In this document: piece by piece, positions 35,974 through 44,523 of the stretch | How the letters are laid out: each line of letters opens with the position of its first letter | Numbering within the stretch: the first letter of the stretch is position 1 | DNA from: Candidatus Micrarchaeaceae archaeon | GTDB taxonomy: Archaea; Micrarchaeota; Micrarchaeia; Micrarchaeales; Micrarchaeaceae | Reading direction: 5' to 3' | Length of the DNA: 64,000 nt | Assembly: GCA_027310825.1 (NCBI GenBank) | Contig: DAIDAC010000002.1 | Span: 1-64,000 of the forward strand | The notes under the pieces: model-generated | Told to the model about the DNA's origin: nothing | Seen by the model: only the letters and a program-made list of their open reading frames with translations | Database searches by the model: none | Translations under genes and position numbers: made by a program

Positions 35974-37485
35974 ATGACGCTACTGCGATTCCAGCATATA
36001 ATGAGCAACGAAATATCAAAGAGGGCGTTCTTCTCAAGGCCTCCGGAGCCTCCGGCAGAAGTTCTTATAAACGACCCGCTCCAGTCGCTGTACATAGGAA
36101 CAACAAAAATATTCAGAGTTCCTTTCTCGTGGACTTTCGCCAACCTTACAAACCCGCACATATCTGTAGTCGGAATAACAGGAGCAGGAAAATCATACTT
36201 CGTTAAAACCCTTCTGCTGAGAGCAAGCTACATCTGGAACACTAACGCAGTCATCATCGACTGGGCAGGAGAATACAAGGCATGGGTGAAGCAGACGGGC
36301 GGAGTGGTGATCTCGTTCGCAAAGGGAGACTACCTGAACATTATGGATCTGTCTGGAATGAAGCCGCTAGACAGGGTAAAGCAGATCATGAACTCGTTCG
36401 CGATTCTCACCGACATAGGAAGCTACCCTGAGCAGAGACGCCTGACAGAAGAGGCTATAGAGCAGGCTTATGTGAACTCCGGTCTCATTCTTTCGGAAAA
36501 GCCGACAAAGAAGAGCGTAGAATCACCGACATTGAAGATGGTAATTTCGCTTTTGGAGGAAAAGCTGCAGGAAGGAACGTACGAATACCCTGCAGAACTC
36601 GAGAATGCAATATACAGATTGAGGCAGTTCGCAAGGGAAGGCGAAGACTACTTTGCAAGGCGCAGCACAATCGACCTCGGCAAGCTCGCAGAATCCGGAT
36701 TGGTCGACATAGACCTGTCAGGGCTTCCTGACGAAAGGTTCAGGGCGCTCGGCGCACTGTTCATACTCCAGACGCTGAAGGAAAAAATGCGTGCAGAAGG
36801 ATTCAGCGAAACGAAGGGGCTCAAAGCGATCATCGTTCTAGACGAAGCTTGGAAAGTGGCGAGCGACGACAAAAGCGATGCGATCACAATAGTCAGAGAG
36901 GGAAGAAAGTATCAGTTCGGGCTAATCGTCGCTTCGCAGAACCCGACAGACATAAACGAGGCGATATTCTCAAACGTAGGAACATCTTTCATACTTAGAA
37001 TCAAGTTCGAGAAATTCCTTAACTATTTGCAGGGTTCTCTCAACTTCTCTGACTTCATAAGGAGCGAGATAAGCAAGTTCGGAGTAGGACAGGCAGCAGT
37101 GGAAATGGCATTCCAGACAGCGATACGATTCCCAGAAACGTTCATACTCGAAAGAATACAGGGAGAAGAGCCGCTCTACGTCTACACAATCGACCTTACA
37201 GACGTTCTTACCCAGAGCGAACTTTCAGCCGGGCTTATGGTACGCGACTATCAGTTCGAGAAAGAAGAGCTGCGAAACAAATTCATAGACTTCAACATAA
37301 GCAGTGAAGGGGTTGACGAGCTGTTCCAGAGGATGGATGCGCAGGCGCGAACGATCAAGGTCATCGACTTCATACAGTCTCTCAGGGAGAAAGACGTCCA
37401 ATCATCGATCATAATCGCATTCCTCAAGAGTTTAAGCCTTGACGATACAATAATAACAAGAATAGTGCAGCGAGCAGGCGCATAA
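35974..37485 (+). CDS. VirB4/HerA-type ATPase (CedB-like)
   Basis: A cytoplasmic motor ATPase (503 aa) with no membrane helix. Walker A is GITGAGKS at residues 67-74, Walker B is IIVLDEAW at 287-294, the sensor/Gln motif is ASQNPTD at 321-327, and a REGRKYQFG block at 309-317 provides the arginine-finger region of the HerA-FtsK superfamily. It lacks the N-terminal VirB4 domain, which is encoded by the two preceding genes. In conjugation and in Sulfolobales DNA import (CedB), such enzymes power pilus assembly or DNA movement. An internal ATG at 36001 is an alternative start. This is the only such motor ATPase in the window. No VirD4 coupling protein or relaxase accompanies it. Confidence 0.85.
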   Translation: MTLLRFQHIMSNEISKRAFFSRPPEPPAEVLINDPLQSLYIGTTKIFRVPFSWTFANLTNPHISVVGITGAGKSYFVKTLLLRASYIWNTNAVIIDWAGEYKAWVKQTGGVVISFAKGDYLNIMDLSGMKPLDRVKQIMNSFAILTDIGSYPEQRRLTEEAIEQAYVNSGLILSEKPTKKSVESPTLKMVISLLEEKLQEGTYEYPAELENAIYRLRQFAREGEDYFARRSTIDLGKLAESGLVDIDLSGLPDERFRALGALFILQTLKEKMRAEGFSETKGLKAIIVLDEAWKVASDDKSDAITIVREGRKYQFGLIVASQNPTDINEAIFSNVGTSFILRIKFEKFLNYLQGSLNFSDFIRSEISKFGVGQAAVEMAFQTAIRFPETFILERIQGEEPLYVYTIDLTDVLTQSELSAGLMVRDYQFEKEELRNKFIDFNISSEGVDELFQRMDAQARTIKVIDFIQSLREKDVQSSIIIAFLKSLSLDDTIITRIVQRAGA

Positions 37486-37486
37486 A

Positions 37487-37807
37487 ATGGCACAGACACC
37501 GGCAAAATTAGAAACATTCACAATTAGCAGACAGGAACTTCGAAGAGTGCTGATCGCATTCGGCCTAGGAGAGAAAAACATAGAAGGCCTTCTCTCGTCG
37601 CTAGAAAAGGCGCACAGGCACGTCAACGTCGTGGCGTTTTCCGCAATGCTCGAGAAGACAGGGCTGCAGCGCGAGAAGATAGTCAACGTGCTTCGAAGGG
37701 TGGGAATCGACGACATTTCGATACAGGACATACTTGACACGGCAGACGAGCAGAAGATTCTCGCCGAATCAGGAAGGATATACGAAGTCAACATAGACTT
37801 CAATTGA
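37487..37807 (+). CDS. Small soluble protein after the ATPase (106 aa)
   Basis: Not recognised. It is helical, with charged patches: SRQELRRVLIAFGLGEKNIEGLLSSLEK and a similar later stretch starting EKIVNVLRRVGIDDISIQDIL, which look like two related helix-turn-helix-like repeats of about 40 residues. It starts 1 nt after the ATPase stop, so it is surely in the same operon. The C-terminal helices of the ATPase (DVQSSIIIAFLKSLSLDDTIITRI) show the same helical pattern, hinting that this protein may be an adaptor related to that ATPase tail. Confidence 0.6.
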   Translation: MAQTPAKLETFTISRQELRRVLIAFGLGEKNIEGLLSSLEKAHRHVNVVAFSAMLEKTGLQREKIVNVLRRVGIDDISIQDILDTADEQKILAESGRIYEVNIDFN

Positions 37808-37819
37808 ATCAGTGGTTGA

Positions 37820-38176
37820 ATGAAGGAAACAAGATGCATAATCTGCGGCTCAAAGAAGAACGGTCTTGAAGTAGAAGAAGACCATGTGATAAAGACGATA
37901 AGATGGTTCAAGAAGAACGTCACACACAACGAAAAGGGCGCCCGCCTGATTGTGTGCAAGGAATGCTATCCCAGATATTCGAAAAACCGTCGTTCATACG
38001 AGCGGCGCCAGCTGCTTTATGTCGGCCTTGGCCTCATCATGGCAATACTTCTTGTCGCTGCCGGGCAGAGCTTTATAGCAATACTCTACGGGGCTGTAAT
38101 AGTTGTCTTCATGTACGTGCTTTCCCTTCTCACATACATGCCAAAAGTGCTTATTCCTGCCAGCAAAAAGCGCTGA
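37820..38176 (+). CDS. Zinc-ribbon protein with two membrane helices (118 aa)
   Basis: CxxC at residues 6-9 (CIICG) and a second CxxxxC-type site near 47-50 (CKEC) form a probable zinc knuckle or HNH-like treble clef at the N-terminus (note EEDHVIKTIRWF between them). Two hydrophobic helices follow (about residues 68-85 and 88-106), then a basic tail. Function unknown. It is on the same strand 12 nt after the preceding gene and may be a membrane-bound accessory to the apparatus. Confidence 0.55.
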   Translation: MKETRCIICGSKKNGLEVEEDHVIKTIRWFKKNVTHNEKGARLIVCKECYPRYSKNRRSYERRQLLYVGLGLIMAILLVAAGQSFIAILYGAVIVVFMYVLSLLTYMPKVLIPASKKR

Positions 38177-38193
38177 TTTTGTCTCCTCGAAAG

Positions 38194-38203
38194 GTATTTA
38201 TAG
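38194..38203 (+). promoter_or_regulatory. TATA box
   Basis: gtatttatag is centred about 40 nt upstream of the GTG at 38238 and about 46 nt upstream of an in-frame TTG at 38244 that GGTG (38235-38238) would serve with better spacing. Confidence 0.5.
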
Positions 38204-38237
38204 AATGGCACGTCAACTCTACTGATTCTTAAAAGGT

Positions 38238-38972
38238 GTGAGGTTGGCGGAGGCGATTGTAGAGATAGAGCCGAATGTCGAGAGCATAAGGGTAAAGGGC
38301 AGCCTTTTGGGCTCTTTTGACGTCATGGCAACAAGGCTCTCAGCACTGCAGATGTTCACAATAAAAGCCGCTACGAACAGCCTTACAGTTGTGCGTGTAG
38401 AAAGCAGAAACATACAGAAGAAGCCGTTCCTTTTCATGGTATTCTCGTTCGCCCGCGACGGAATAGACGTAAACTACTCAATCGGACCAGACTCTAGCCC
38501 AAAGATAAGGAGGCTCTACGTCCTAAAGAACCTGGTCGCAATGCTTTCCCTAATTACTGATGTGTACGAAGCAGACAGTACAGACCTTCTTCAAAGCCTG
38601 GATTCAGCTATCGATGACGTGTTGGGATCGCTGTCGCAGAACTACAGCACCCTTTTCAACAACTACGATTCTCTTTTCAACAAATACCGCGAGCTAAAGA
38701 GGCTCAACATAGAGCTCACAAGGTCGAACAAGAACCTTTCGGTTCAGGCAAGCATGCTAGCCAACGAGAACAACGACATAAAGGAACAATTGAAGAAGCT
38801 TGAAACTTATTCCGATGATTCGATGATGTCGATGATAGAGGAATGGATAGAGACGCACGACGGCACAATAGACATAAACGAATTTTCCAACACCTACAAG
38901 ATAACGCCGCCAAGGGTCGAGCAGATGCTTAACAAGATGGTCTCCCTCGGCTATATAGAGCTAAAGGGCTGA
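38238..38972 (+). CDS. Coiled-coil protein with C-terminal winged helix (244 aa)
   Basis: No known family. The N-terminal 100 residues are a compact alpha/beta domain. Residues about 105-190 are a long coiled coil (repeated LNIELTRSNKNLS-type heptads), and residues about 195-244 look like a winged helix-turn-helix (ITPPRVEQMLNKMVSLGYIEL). No membrane segments. The start is uncertain: GTG 38238, or TTG 38244. It is followed after 5 nt by a 45-aa basic ORF and then the 806-aa membrane protein, whose cytoplasmic part also ends in a winged-helix-like segment (VERMLDSMVERGDLI). Confidence 0.6.
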   Translation: MRLAEAIVEIEPNVESIRVKGSLLGSFDVMATRLSALQMFTIKAATNSLTVVRVESRNIQKKPFLFMVFSFARDGIDVNYSIGPDSSPKIRRLYVLKNLVAMLSLITDVYEADSTDLLQSLDSAIDDVLGSLSQNYSTLFNNYDSLFNKYRELKRLNIELTRSNKNLSVQASMLANENNDIKEQLKKLETYSDDSMMSMIEEWIETHDGTIDINEFSNTYKITPPRVEQMLNKMVSLGYIELKG

Positions 38973-38977
38973 GCGCT

Positions 38978-39115
38978 GTGCGATACTCGATAAGGATAAA
39001 CAAGAAGGTGAAGAACGTAAAGGTCTTCAGAGTAGTCAAGAAGACCTCTGGAAACGTCAACCTGCTGACAAAGTTCTTCATAAAGATTTTCGCAGGAAAG
39101 AAGAAAGAGGAGTGA
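38978..39115 (+). CDS. Small very basic protein (45 aa)
   Basis: GTG to TGA, starting MRYSIRINKK and ending in a KKKEE tail, with about 15 Lys/Arg residues among 45. It fits snugly between genes (5 nt after one stop, 6 nt before the next start) on the same strand, which argues that it is real. Possibly amphipathic in the middle (LLTKFFIKIF). Function unknown; nucleic-acid or membrane-surface binding is plausible. Confidence 0.5.
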   Translation: MRYSIRINKKVKNVKVFRVVKKTSGNVNLLTKFFIKIFAGKKKEE

Positions 39116-39121
39116 TGGTCA

Positions 39122-41542
39122 ATGGTAGATGAACAACGACAGGCCGCACCAGCTCCGAAAAAGGGTCTGCTGCAAAGCAAGGCCATAAAGCTTCTGCTGC
39201 TTTTTGCAATCATAATAGTTGCAGGCATAGCAGTGACGTCGATATATGTCACGTCGACGCTTTCACGGCTCAACACCCAGCAAGCGCAGCTGTTGGCGGT
39301 AAAGCCGACCGCAAGCATAACGCTCATATCGCAGAACCTTCTTTCTTACAACAACGGCACCCAGATTGTTCCGTTCGAATACATAGGATACAACGAGAAG
39401 AATGTATCGCAGGTAAGCATGGTAGTTTCGTTGTATCAATCGAACCCGCAGATAGGGCACATCTACGTTCTCAACTGGTCAGATCAGTGTTACAGGTGCG
39501 GCAATGTAAATGCTGTTCTCTCTTCGCTCAACAAGAACCTTTCAAAATACGGAATCCAGAATTCGAGCCAAACGGTTCAAGAGGTGTCGAAGAACGCGCT
39601 TCCGTTCTTGGGCAGGGGATCTGTACTTGTAATTCTAAACGGACTGCTTCCTGACTACATGCTCAACGACTACGGCGGCACAAGCACGACGCTAATACAA
39701 TACCTGCTCAACAACGGAGTCACCATACTCTATGCAGGAGGGCCGTTCACCACAGTGGTCGGAAGCCAGAACCAGCCGCAGCCATATTCTGCGCAGGCGC
39801 TTCCATACTATCTTCAGACTGGCCAATTCCCTGCACCTGCAAACAGGACATCAGTGTTTTTCGATAACGCAACTTACTACGCATTTTATTCCGGACGCAC
39901 TTATGGCTCAGCAGTGTACACCTATGCAGCCAACGCAAGCATAGTAGCGTTCACAAGATTCCCGGACCAATGGAAAACTCCCGGAGAGCTAGGATACGAC
40001 CTTGCGACCGCGATATCCCTGCAATTCTGGAACGCACCGTACGCACAGGGAAGGGCATTTTTCACTCCTCCACAAACAAGCACAAGCTATGCGAACGTTA
40101 TCGGAGTGGTCCTGTCTCCGATATCACCGGCCAGAAAAACTTCATTGCAAAATACAGTCCCATTGCTTAACAGCCTGTACGGCAAGATCGCCACAATAAT
40201 ATCGAGCCAAGCAGGCAACACCGTCTACCTAAATACGTATTTCACGCCAAGATACTCGCTCAACGGAACGTTCGCGATGCCTGTCAGCATACAGCCTGCG
40301 CAGCAGTTCAATGCAACGATAGCAATACCGATATCAAGCGCGCAGGTGTTGGAGCCGCACATAACAATACTTACAAGCAATTTGACTACAGTGACTCAGT
40401 ATCCACCGCTCTTCGCAAAGTCTGTCTCGCCTCCGAACTACACATTCATAAGGCAATTCGCATTCACGCTAGGCCAAGGTTCATACATTGCGCTTGTGCA
40501 AGGAAGCTCTAACCAGCAATACGCAGCATCGTACTTCCAGGCGCCTCCGATAACGGTAAGCGTTTCAAGCGTCAACGTCAACGCAAGTACGATTGTGTTC
40601 TCTGTACTTGCCGGGCAGATTCCACTGAGCAATGTGACTGCAAAGGTTTCCTACAACGGGAAGTACAGGCAATTGATCAACGTCTCGAACGGCCAGATAT
40701 CATACACGCTTCCGAACAGCACATCGATACCCGCAGGCAAGCTCAACTTCACAATAGGCATGCTGTTCAACAACTACTCTGTGCAATACGTATACACAGC
40801 ACCGCCGGTCGTGCTCAACAAGCAATACGTAGAGTTCATAATTGCGCTTGTCGTCGTAATACTTGAGATAAGCCTTGTCAAGGCTCCAACAAGAGACGAG
40901 TTCTACATAGACGTTCCATCTATGCCTAGGCCGCAGTCAACCAAGATAAAGATCAAGGAGAACGAATTGCTTGGAGTTTTCGACAAGCTGAACATCTATT
41001 ACAAATGGAGGTATATGCCGCTGTCGAAGACAGAATTCAGGTTCGGGGTGTCGAAATACGTCCACTACAACGCCATGTCCGTAATGATGACATACAAGAA
41101 TGTCGAGAGGATGCTCGACTCCATGGTGGAGCGTGGAGACCTGATCGCAGCAGACGACCTATACGCGCCAAAGGCGTGGATAGACCAGAGCAAGCACGAC
41201 ATAGAATACTTGGCAACTTTCAAGAAGCTGCGAGTCTACCTTGTAGGAAAGGTCGATCAGTTCACCGACATGGACAAGAGCGAGAACGCAGACATAGTAG
41301 CGACTATGCACAACGAAAGGGCTTACATAATAATATACTCGAAGACCAGCAAATACCAGAAAATACCGATAGCAAGGAGCGGAAAGACCTATCTTGCTTT
41401 CATAAACTCAGACAAGCTCGACGAATTCAAGAAGAGGCTCTACGATTCTACATCGAGAGAATCAGAGGAATTGAAAATGTACATATCGTCCGGCACGCTA
41501 CAGTTGATGGATTCTGACGCTCCGGAAGGACTGTTCACATAA
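39122..41542 (+). CDS. Two-helix membrane protein with large ectodomain and cytoplasmic winged-helix-like tail (806 aa)
   Basis: The N-terminal helix (residues about 23-46) and a second helix (about 567-588) enclose a 520-residue exported region. The first part of that region has an alpha/beta, Rossmann-like look (LVILNGLLPDYM, then LLNNGVTILYAGGPF). The later part is beta-sandwich-like with many sequons. Two cysteines (CYRC) lie near residue 122. The last 218 residues are cytoplasmic, with a winged-helix-like segment and a mixed alpha/beta remainder. This inside-outside arrangement suits sensing or anchoring, and by position it belongs to the pilus/secretion cluster. The family is not recognised. 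Confidence 0.6.
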   Translation: MVDEQRQAAPAPKKGLLQSKAIKLLLLFAIIIVAGIAVTSIYVTSTLSRLNTQQAQLLAVKPTASITLISQNLLSYNNGTQIVPFEYIGYNEKNVSQVSMVVSLYQSNPQIGHIYVLNWSDQCYRCGNVNAVLSSLNKNLSKYGIQNSSQTVQEVSKNALPFLGRGSVLVILNGLLPDYMLNDYGGTSTTLIQYLLNNGVTILYAGGPFTTVVGSQNQPQPYSAQALPYYLQTGQFPAPANRTSVFFDNATYYAFYSGRTYGSAVYTYAANASIVAFTRFPDQWKTPGELGYDLATAISLQFWNAPYAQGRAFFTPPQTSTSYANVIGVVLSPISPARKTSLQNTVPLLNSLYGKIATIISSQAGNTVYLNTYFTPRYSLNGTFAMPVSIQPAQQFNATIAIPISSAQVLEPHITILTSNLTTVTQYPPLFAKSVSPPNYTFIRQFAFTLGQGSYIALVQGSSNQQYAASYFQAPPITVSVSSVNVNASTIVFSVLAGQIPLSNVTAKVSYNGKYRQLINVSNGQISYTLPNSTSIPAGKLNFTIGMLFNNYSVQYVYTAPPVVLNKQYVEFIIALVVVILEISLVKAPTRDEFYIDVPSMPRPQSTKIKIKENELLGVFDKLNIYYKWRYMPLSKTEFRFGVSKYVHYNAMSVMMTYKNVERMLDSMVERGDLIAADDLYAPKAWIDQSKHDIEYLATFKKLRVYLVGKVDQFTDMDKSENADIVATMHNERAYIIIYSKTSKYQKIPIARSGKTYLAFINSDKLDEFKKRLYDSTSRESEELKMYISSGTLQLMDSDAPEGLFT

Positions 41543-41551
41543 TTGGTTTTC

Positions 41552-43162
41552 TTAGTTTTCCTCTTCTTCGGCTGCGGCTTCTTCCTTCTCATCCTCTTTG
41601 CCGCCATCTCCGTCTTTCATGCGAGGATAGTGCTTCGCGACAAGCTTCTCGATTTCCTCTTCTAGCTTCTCAGCGTTCTCTCCGGTGAGGTCTGCAACGT
41701 CGCCTGCGATCTGCTTTGCGTAGCGCATTGTCGCTTTGTAACGGCCGGCTTCAAAGCTTGCATGCTCCTTTCCGCGGATGAAGTGTTGCACTCCACGCGC
41801 TGCTTCCATGACAGCCAGTTTTATCTCTGCAATTATCTCTTCTTCCTTTGACACCGCCTCTTTTCCGACGCCTGCATAGGGAACGTGCACTGACGACATG
41901 TTTACGAATATGCTGACAGGCTGGCTGTCGAGATCGATGTTGTATCTTTTCCATTCTACGCCCTTTATCGCCTCGGTTATCGCGCAGTTCCCTGCGTCGA
42001 ACAGCAGCGGCACTCTGTTCGCAAATCTAAGGATGGCACCGGACGCGCCCTGCTCAGTGCTGTATCCTGCTTTTCCGCCATAGGCGACAGCAGCCTCTAT
42101 CACGAAAGGAATTCCACCCTTGAAAACTTGTGGTTTCCTTTCGACAACGTGCATGAACTCTGGATCGAGTATGTTCTTCAGCGCAAATCTTATTCTTTCC
42201 TCGCCGATTGGGATGATCGAAACTGCATCTGGCGCAATCCACTTCACTTGTCGAATCGCTTTGATCAGTTCCTCTGCTTCCGGCCACGTTAGCTGGTGCG
42301 GATCCTTGTCGAAGTCCACTGTCTTCGCAATCTCTTTAAGCTCGGAAACCTTGTTCGATGTCGTCCTTGCGAATGTCTCGACGAAGAAAGACGACAGCTT
42401 CCTGCTCTGGGTTAAGTGTGCGAATTCAAGAAGGTCGTTGACAGCAAGACCTAGCGGGTGTGGCAGCGTCGGCTTTGATCGCTCTGGCATTTCGTTGACA
42501 GCACGGATGAATGTGTGCTCCTTTGCTGTTGGATCTATGAATCTAATCTGAACGTGCGGGTTCGAAAGGGCTGTTCGCTTCAAATATTCGTACACTCCGT
42601 GATCGCTGTTCTCGAATTTTACTTCTGCAAACTCTCCCTCTATGCTCAATCCCTTGAAATCTCCGTCTAGGTCAACCAAGTCGGTCACGTTCGGAGTGTT
42701 CTTCACAGTGTTGAGCGATATCTTGCACTCATAACCCTTTCCTTTTCCTGCAGACGATACGACGTGGATAGGTTTTCCTGTTGTTACCTGAGCAAAAAGC
42801 GTGCATCCAGAAGCTCCGATTCCCTGCTGGCCTCGTTGCTGCACATATCTGTGGAACTTTGTTCCGGCAAGAACAGTGGCAAGCGCCTTTCCAACGAACT
42901 TCTTCGGTATTCCTGGCCCGTTGTCAGAGACCTTTACTCTGTATTTGTTCTCTCCGACTTCTGTGATTGTGACATCGATATCGGGAAGTATTCCAGCTTC
43001 TTCGCATGCATCAAGAGAATTTGTCACATATTCGTGGACAACAGTTACAAGGCTCCTTACCATTCCGGAATAGCCGAGCATCTGCTTGTTCTTCTTGAAA
43101 AACTCGGATATCGAATGCTCTTTGAATTCTTTGAATATCTCGTCAGCTGTTCTTTCTGCCAT
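41552..43162 (-). CDS. top6B: DNA topoisomerase VI subunit B
   Basis: ATPase subunit of the A2B2 type IIB topoisomerase that relaxes and decatenates DNA. The GHKL ATP-binding domain has EYVTNSLDAC (Bergerat N-box, about residue 45), DNGPGIP (G1) and the QQGIGASG lid. The H2TH and transducer domains follow, including the conserved switch lysine region near the C-terminal third. The final 25 residues are an acidic Glu/Asp tail. At 536 aa it is a normal length. Subunit A is not in this window, whereas many archaea have the two genes adjacent. Its start lies 17 nt from the stop of the KH gene on the same strand. Confidence 0.95.
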   Translation of the reverse strand: MAERTADEIFKEFKEHSISEFFKKNKQMLGYSGMVRSLVTVVHEYVTNSLDACEEAGILPDIDVTITEVGENKYRVKVSDNGPGIPKKFVGKALATVLAGTKFHRYVQQRGQQGIGASGCTLFAQVTTGKPIHVVSSAGKGKGYECKISLNTVKNTPNVTDLVDLDGDFKGLSIEGEFAEVKFENSDHGVYEYLKRTALSNPHVQIRFIDPTAKEHTFIRAVNEMPERSKPTLPHPLGLAVNDLLEFAHLTQSRKLSSFFVETFARTTSNKVSELKEIAKTVDFDKDPHQLTWPEAEELIKAIRQVKWIAPDAVSIIPIGEERIRFALKNILDPEFMHVVERKPQVFKGGIPFVIEAAVAYGGKAGYSTEQGASGAILRFANRVPLLFDAGNCAITEAIKGVEWKRYNIDLDSQPVSIFVNMSSVHVPYAGVGKEAVSKEEEIIAEIKLAVMEAARGVQHFIRGKEHASFEAGRYKATMRYAKQIAGDVADLTGENAEKLEEEIEKLVAKHYPRMKDGDGGKEDEKEEAAAEEEEN

Positions 43163-43179
43163 GCAATCACACTGTAGGC

Positions 43180-43710
43180 TCAGAATGTCGGGTCGTGTCT
43201 CTGCGCCTTGTTCTTTCTGTGAGCGGCTTCCATCTTTGAATACGCCATCTTGTGTGTTCCGCCTTCGATGAGCGTGTTCACGGCCGTCTCCGCCTCGCTA
43301 ATTTGCGTGGCAGTGCCTATAAAGCTTACTGTGTCGCCATAGACACTTATCTTCGCTCCGCTCACGCTTTCTATGTAAATTTTTGTCTTTCCGCTTTCGC
43401 CGATAACTCTTGACTTCACTTGAAGGACCCGCTTGTCGCTTCCTATCCTCTGGCCTATATCGATGGTGGCGAAGTAGTAATCGTCATTGTGGAGAAGCTC
43501 AGCAATCCTGAGGTCGAAGCCGCGCCCGAACGCAGTGATGATGTTCCTTGCAACGAACTCGTCGTAGCCGTTGTCGCTCTCGCTAGCTACAGTTATAGAA
43601 TCGTCTTCTATCCTGCATTTGCAGTTGCAAACCTTTTCAAGGCTCTGCAAAAGCTTGCTGTCCTTGCGAAGGGCTTTCACTCTTTCTGACGGTATGTAGA
43701 TCTGTTGCAT
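43180..43710 (-). CDS. KH-domain RNA-binding protein, Pno1/Dim2-like
   Basis: A 176-aa protein with two tandem KH domains; the second carries a GxxG-type loop (SRVIGESGKTKIYIE, about residues 100-114). It closely matches the archaeal Krr1/Pno1 family that acts in small ribosomal subunit maturation near the 3' end of 16S rRNA. The ATG at 43710 (MQQIYIPSERV) is chosen because a TATA box (43741-43749) sits 31-39 nt upstream; the open frame runs further up to 43815 but would span that promoter. Co-transcribed with top6B. Confidence 0.85.
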   Translation of the reverse strand: MQQIYIPSERVKALRKDSKLLQSLEKVCNCKCRIEDDSITVASESDNGYDEFVARNIITAFGRGFDLRIAELLHNDDYYFATIDIGQRIGSDKRVLQVKSRVIGESGKTKIYIESVSGAKISVYGDTVSFIGTATQISEAETAVNTLIEGGTHKMAYSKMEAAHRKNKAQRHDPTF

Positions 43711-43740
43711 GCAATTCGTAATATTATTTCTAACCCAGTT

Positions 43741-43749
43741 TATAAAAGC
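43741..43749 (-). promoter_or_regulatory. TATA box of the KH-top6B unit
   Basis: On the minus strand tttataaa is centred about 35 nt upstream of the ATG at 43710, implying a leaderless message. A plus-strand TATA (tttaaatacc, 43795-43804) for the divergent regulator lies about 50 nt away. Confidence 0.6.
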
Positions 43750-43875
43750 TGCTCTATTACTTCCAGTATTCAGTAGTTCCACAAAACGCATAGGTTTAAA
43801 TACCTTAACAATCACAATAGAATCACGATTCAGTCATGAGTGCTGCATGATGGCTTCATGAATGGTTCGTGATGG

Positions 43876-44415
43876 ATGATGAAAATGCGCAACATGCGAT
43901 CAAAAAGCAACATTAAAAACGAATTGCTATCAATCAAAAAGGCACTCACAGGCCTCCAGAAGAAGGAGGACGAGATGCAGACGCTCATAAATGGAAAAGG
44001 CAAGGCGGAAGAGACCAGCTCCAGCCTCCTAAAACTGTATGAGATCATGATGCAGGAGAACAAGACAACGAGAACTCTTCTCCTCAACATGAGCCAGGTT
44101 CTCTCAAAGCTGGAGAGCGAATTGGCCCCGATAGAAGAATACGAGGTCGACAACGTATCTGAGCAGCCGAGAGAGGTCCCGCTTTCAGAGCTCGACGCAA
44201 AGATCCTTCAGATAATTCAGATCAAAGGCATGGCTTGCGCCGATGACATCAAGAAAGAGATGAACTACAAGGGCAGGAATGCAGCTTCTGCAAGGCTAAA
44301 CAATCTGCGAAGGCAGGGCCTTATTGAAAGATATCAACTAGGACACAAAGTATACTACAAGTTCAGTGCCAGCAAAGCGACCAAAGAGACACTGATTGTA
44401 TCACCCCCACAGTAG
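43876..44415 (+). CDS. Winged-helix DNA-binding regulator with N-terminal coiled coil (179 aa)
   Basis: Residues 1-85 are charged and helical (coiled coil, probable dimerisation). Residues about 100-165 are a winged helix: DAKILQIIQIKG, then a recognition helix RNAASARLNNLRRQG, and the wing LIERYQLGHKVYYKF, as in ArsR/MarR-like archaeal regulators. It may regulate its own or neighbouring genes; targets are unknown. Several closely spaced ATGs exist (43876, 43879); the choice is not decided by the sequence. A strong hairpin terminator follows the stop at once. Confidence 0.7.
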   Translation: MMKMRNMRSKSNIKNELLSIKKALTGLQKKEDEMQTLINGKGKAEETSSSLLKLYEIMMQENKTTRTLLLNMSQVLSKLESELAPIEEYEVDNVSEQPREVPLSELDAKILQIIQIKGMACADDIKKEMNYKGRNAASARLNNLRRQGLIERYQLGHKVYYKFSASKATKETLIVSPPQ

Positions 44416-44419
44416 ATTG

Positions 44420-44466
44420 GAGCCCGCGTCACCCTCCTCGGCGGGCTCTAATCATTTTTTCTTTTT
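44420..44466 (+). terminator. GC-rich hairpin plus T tract
   Basis: A perfect 8-bp stem GAGCCCGC (44420-44427) with GCGGGCTC (44441-44448), 13-nt loop, followed by atcattttttcttttt. It sits right behind the winged-helix gene and separates it from lysS. Confidence 0.8.
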
Positions 44467-44523
44467 AGCTGAGCAACACAACTCCTTTATAAAGATTGTG
44501 CGATAAATGTATTCGGTCGATTT

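Noticed and set aside
17594-41542. Integrated conjugative plasmid or ICE
   Set aside because: No relaxase, VirD4-type coupling protein, integrase, replication gene or flanking att repeats are visible around the cluster, and its composition matches the neighbouring genes.
43711-43815. Upstream extension of the KH-domain gene
   Set aside because: It runs through the TATA box at 43741-43749, and the extra residues have no counterpart in the Pno1-like family as I know it.
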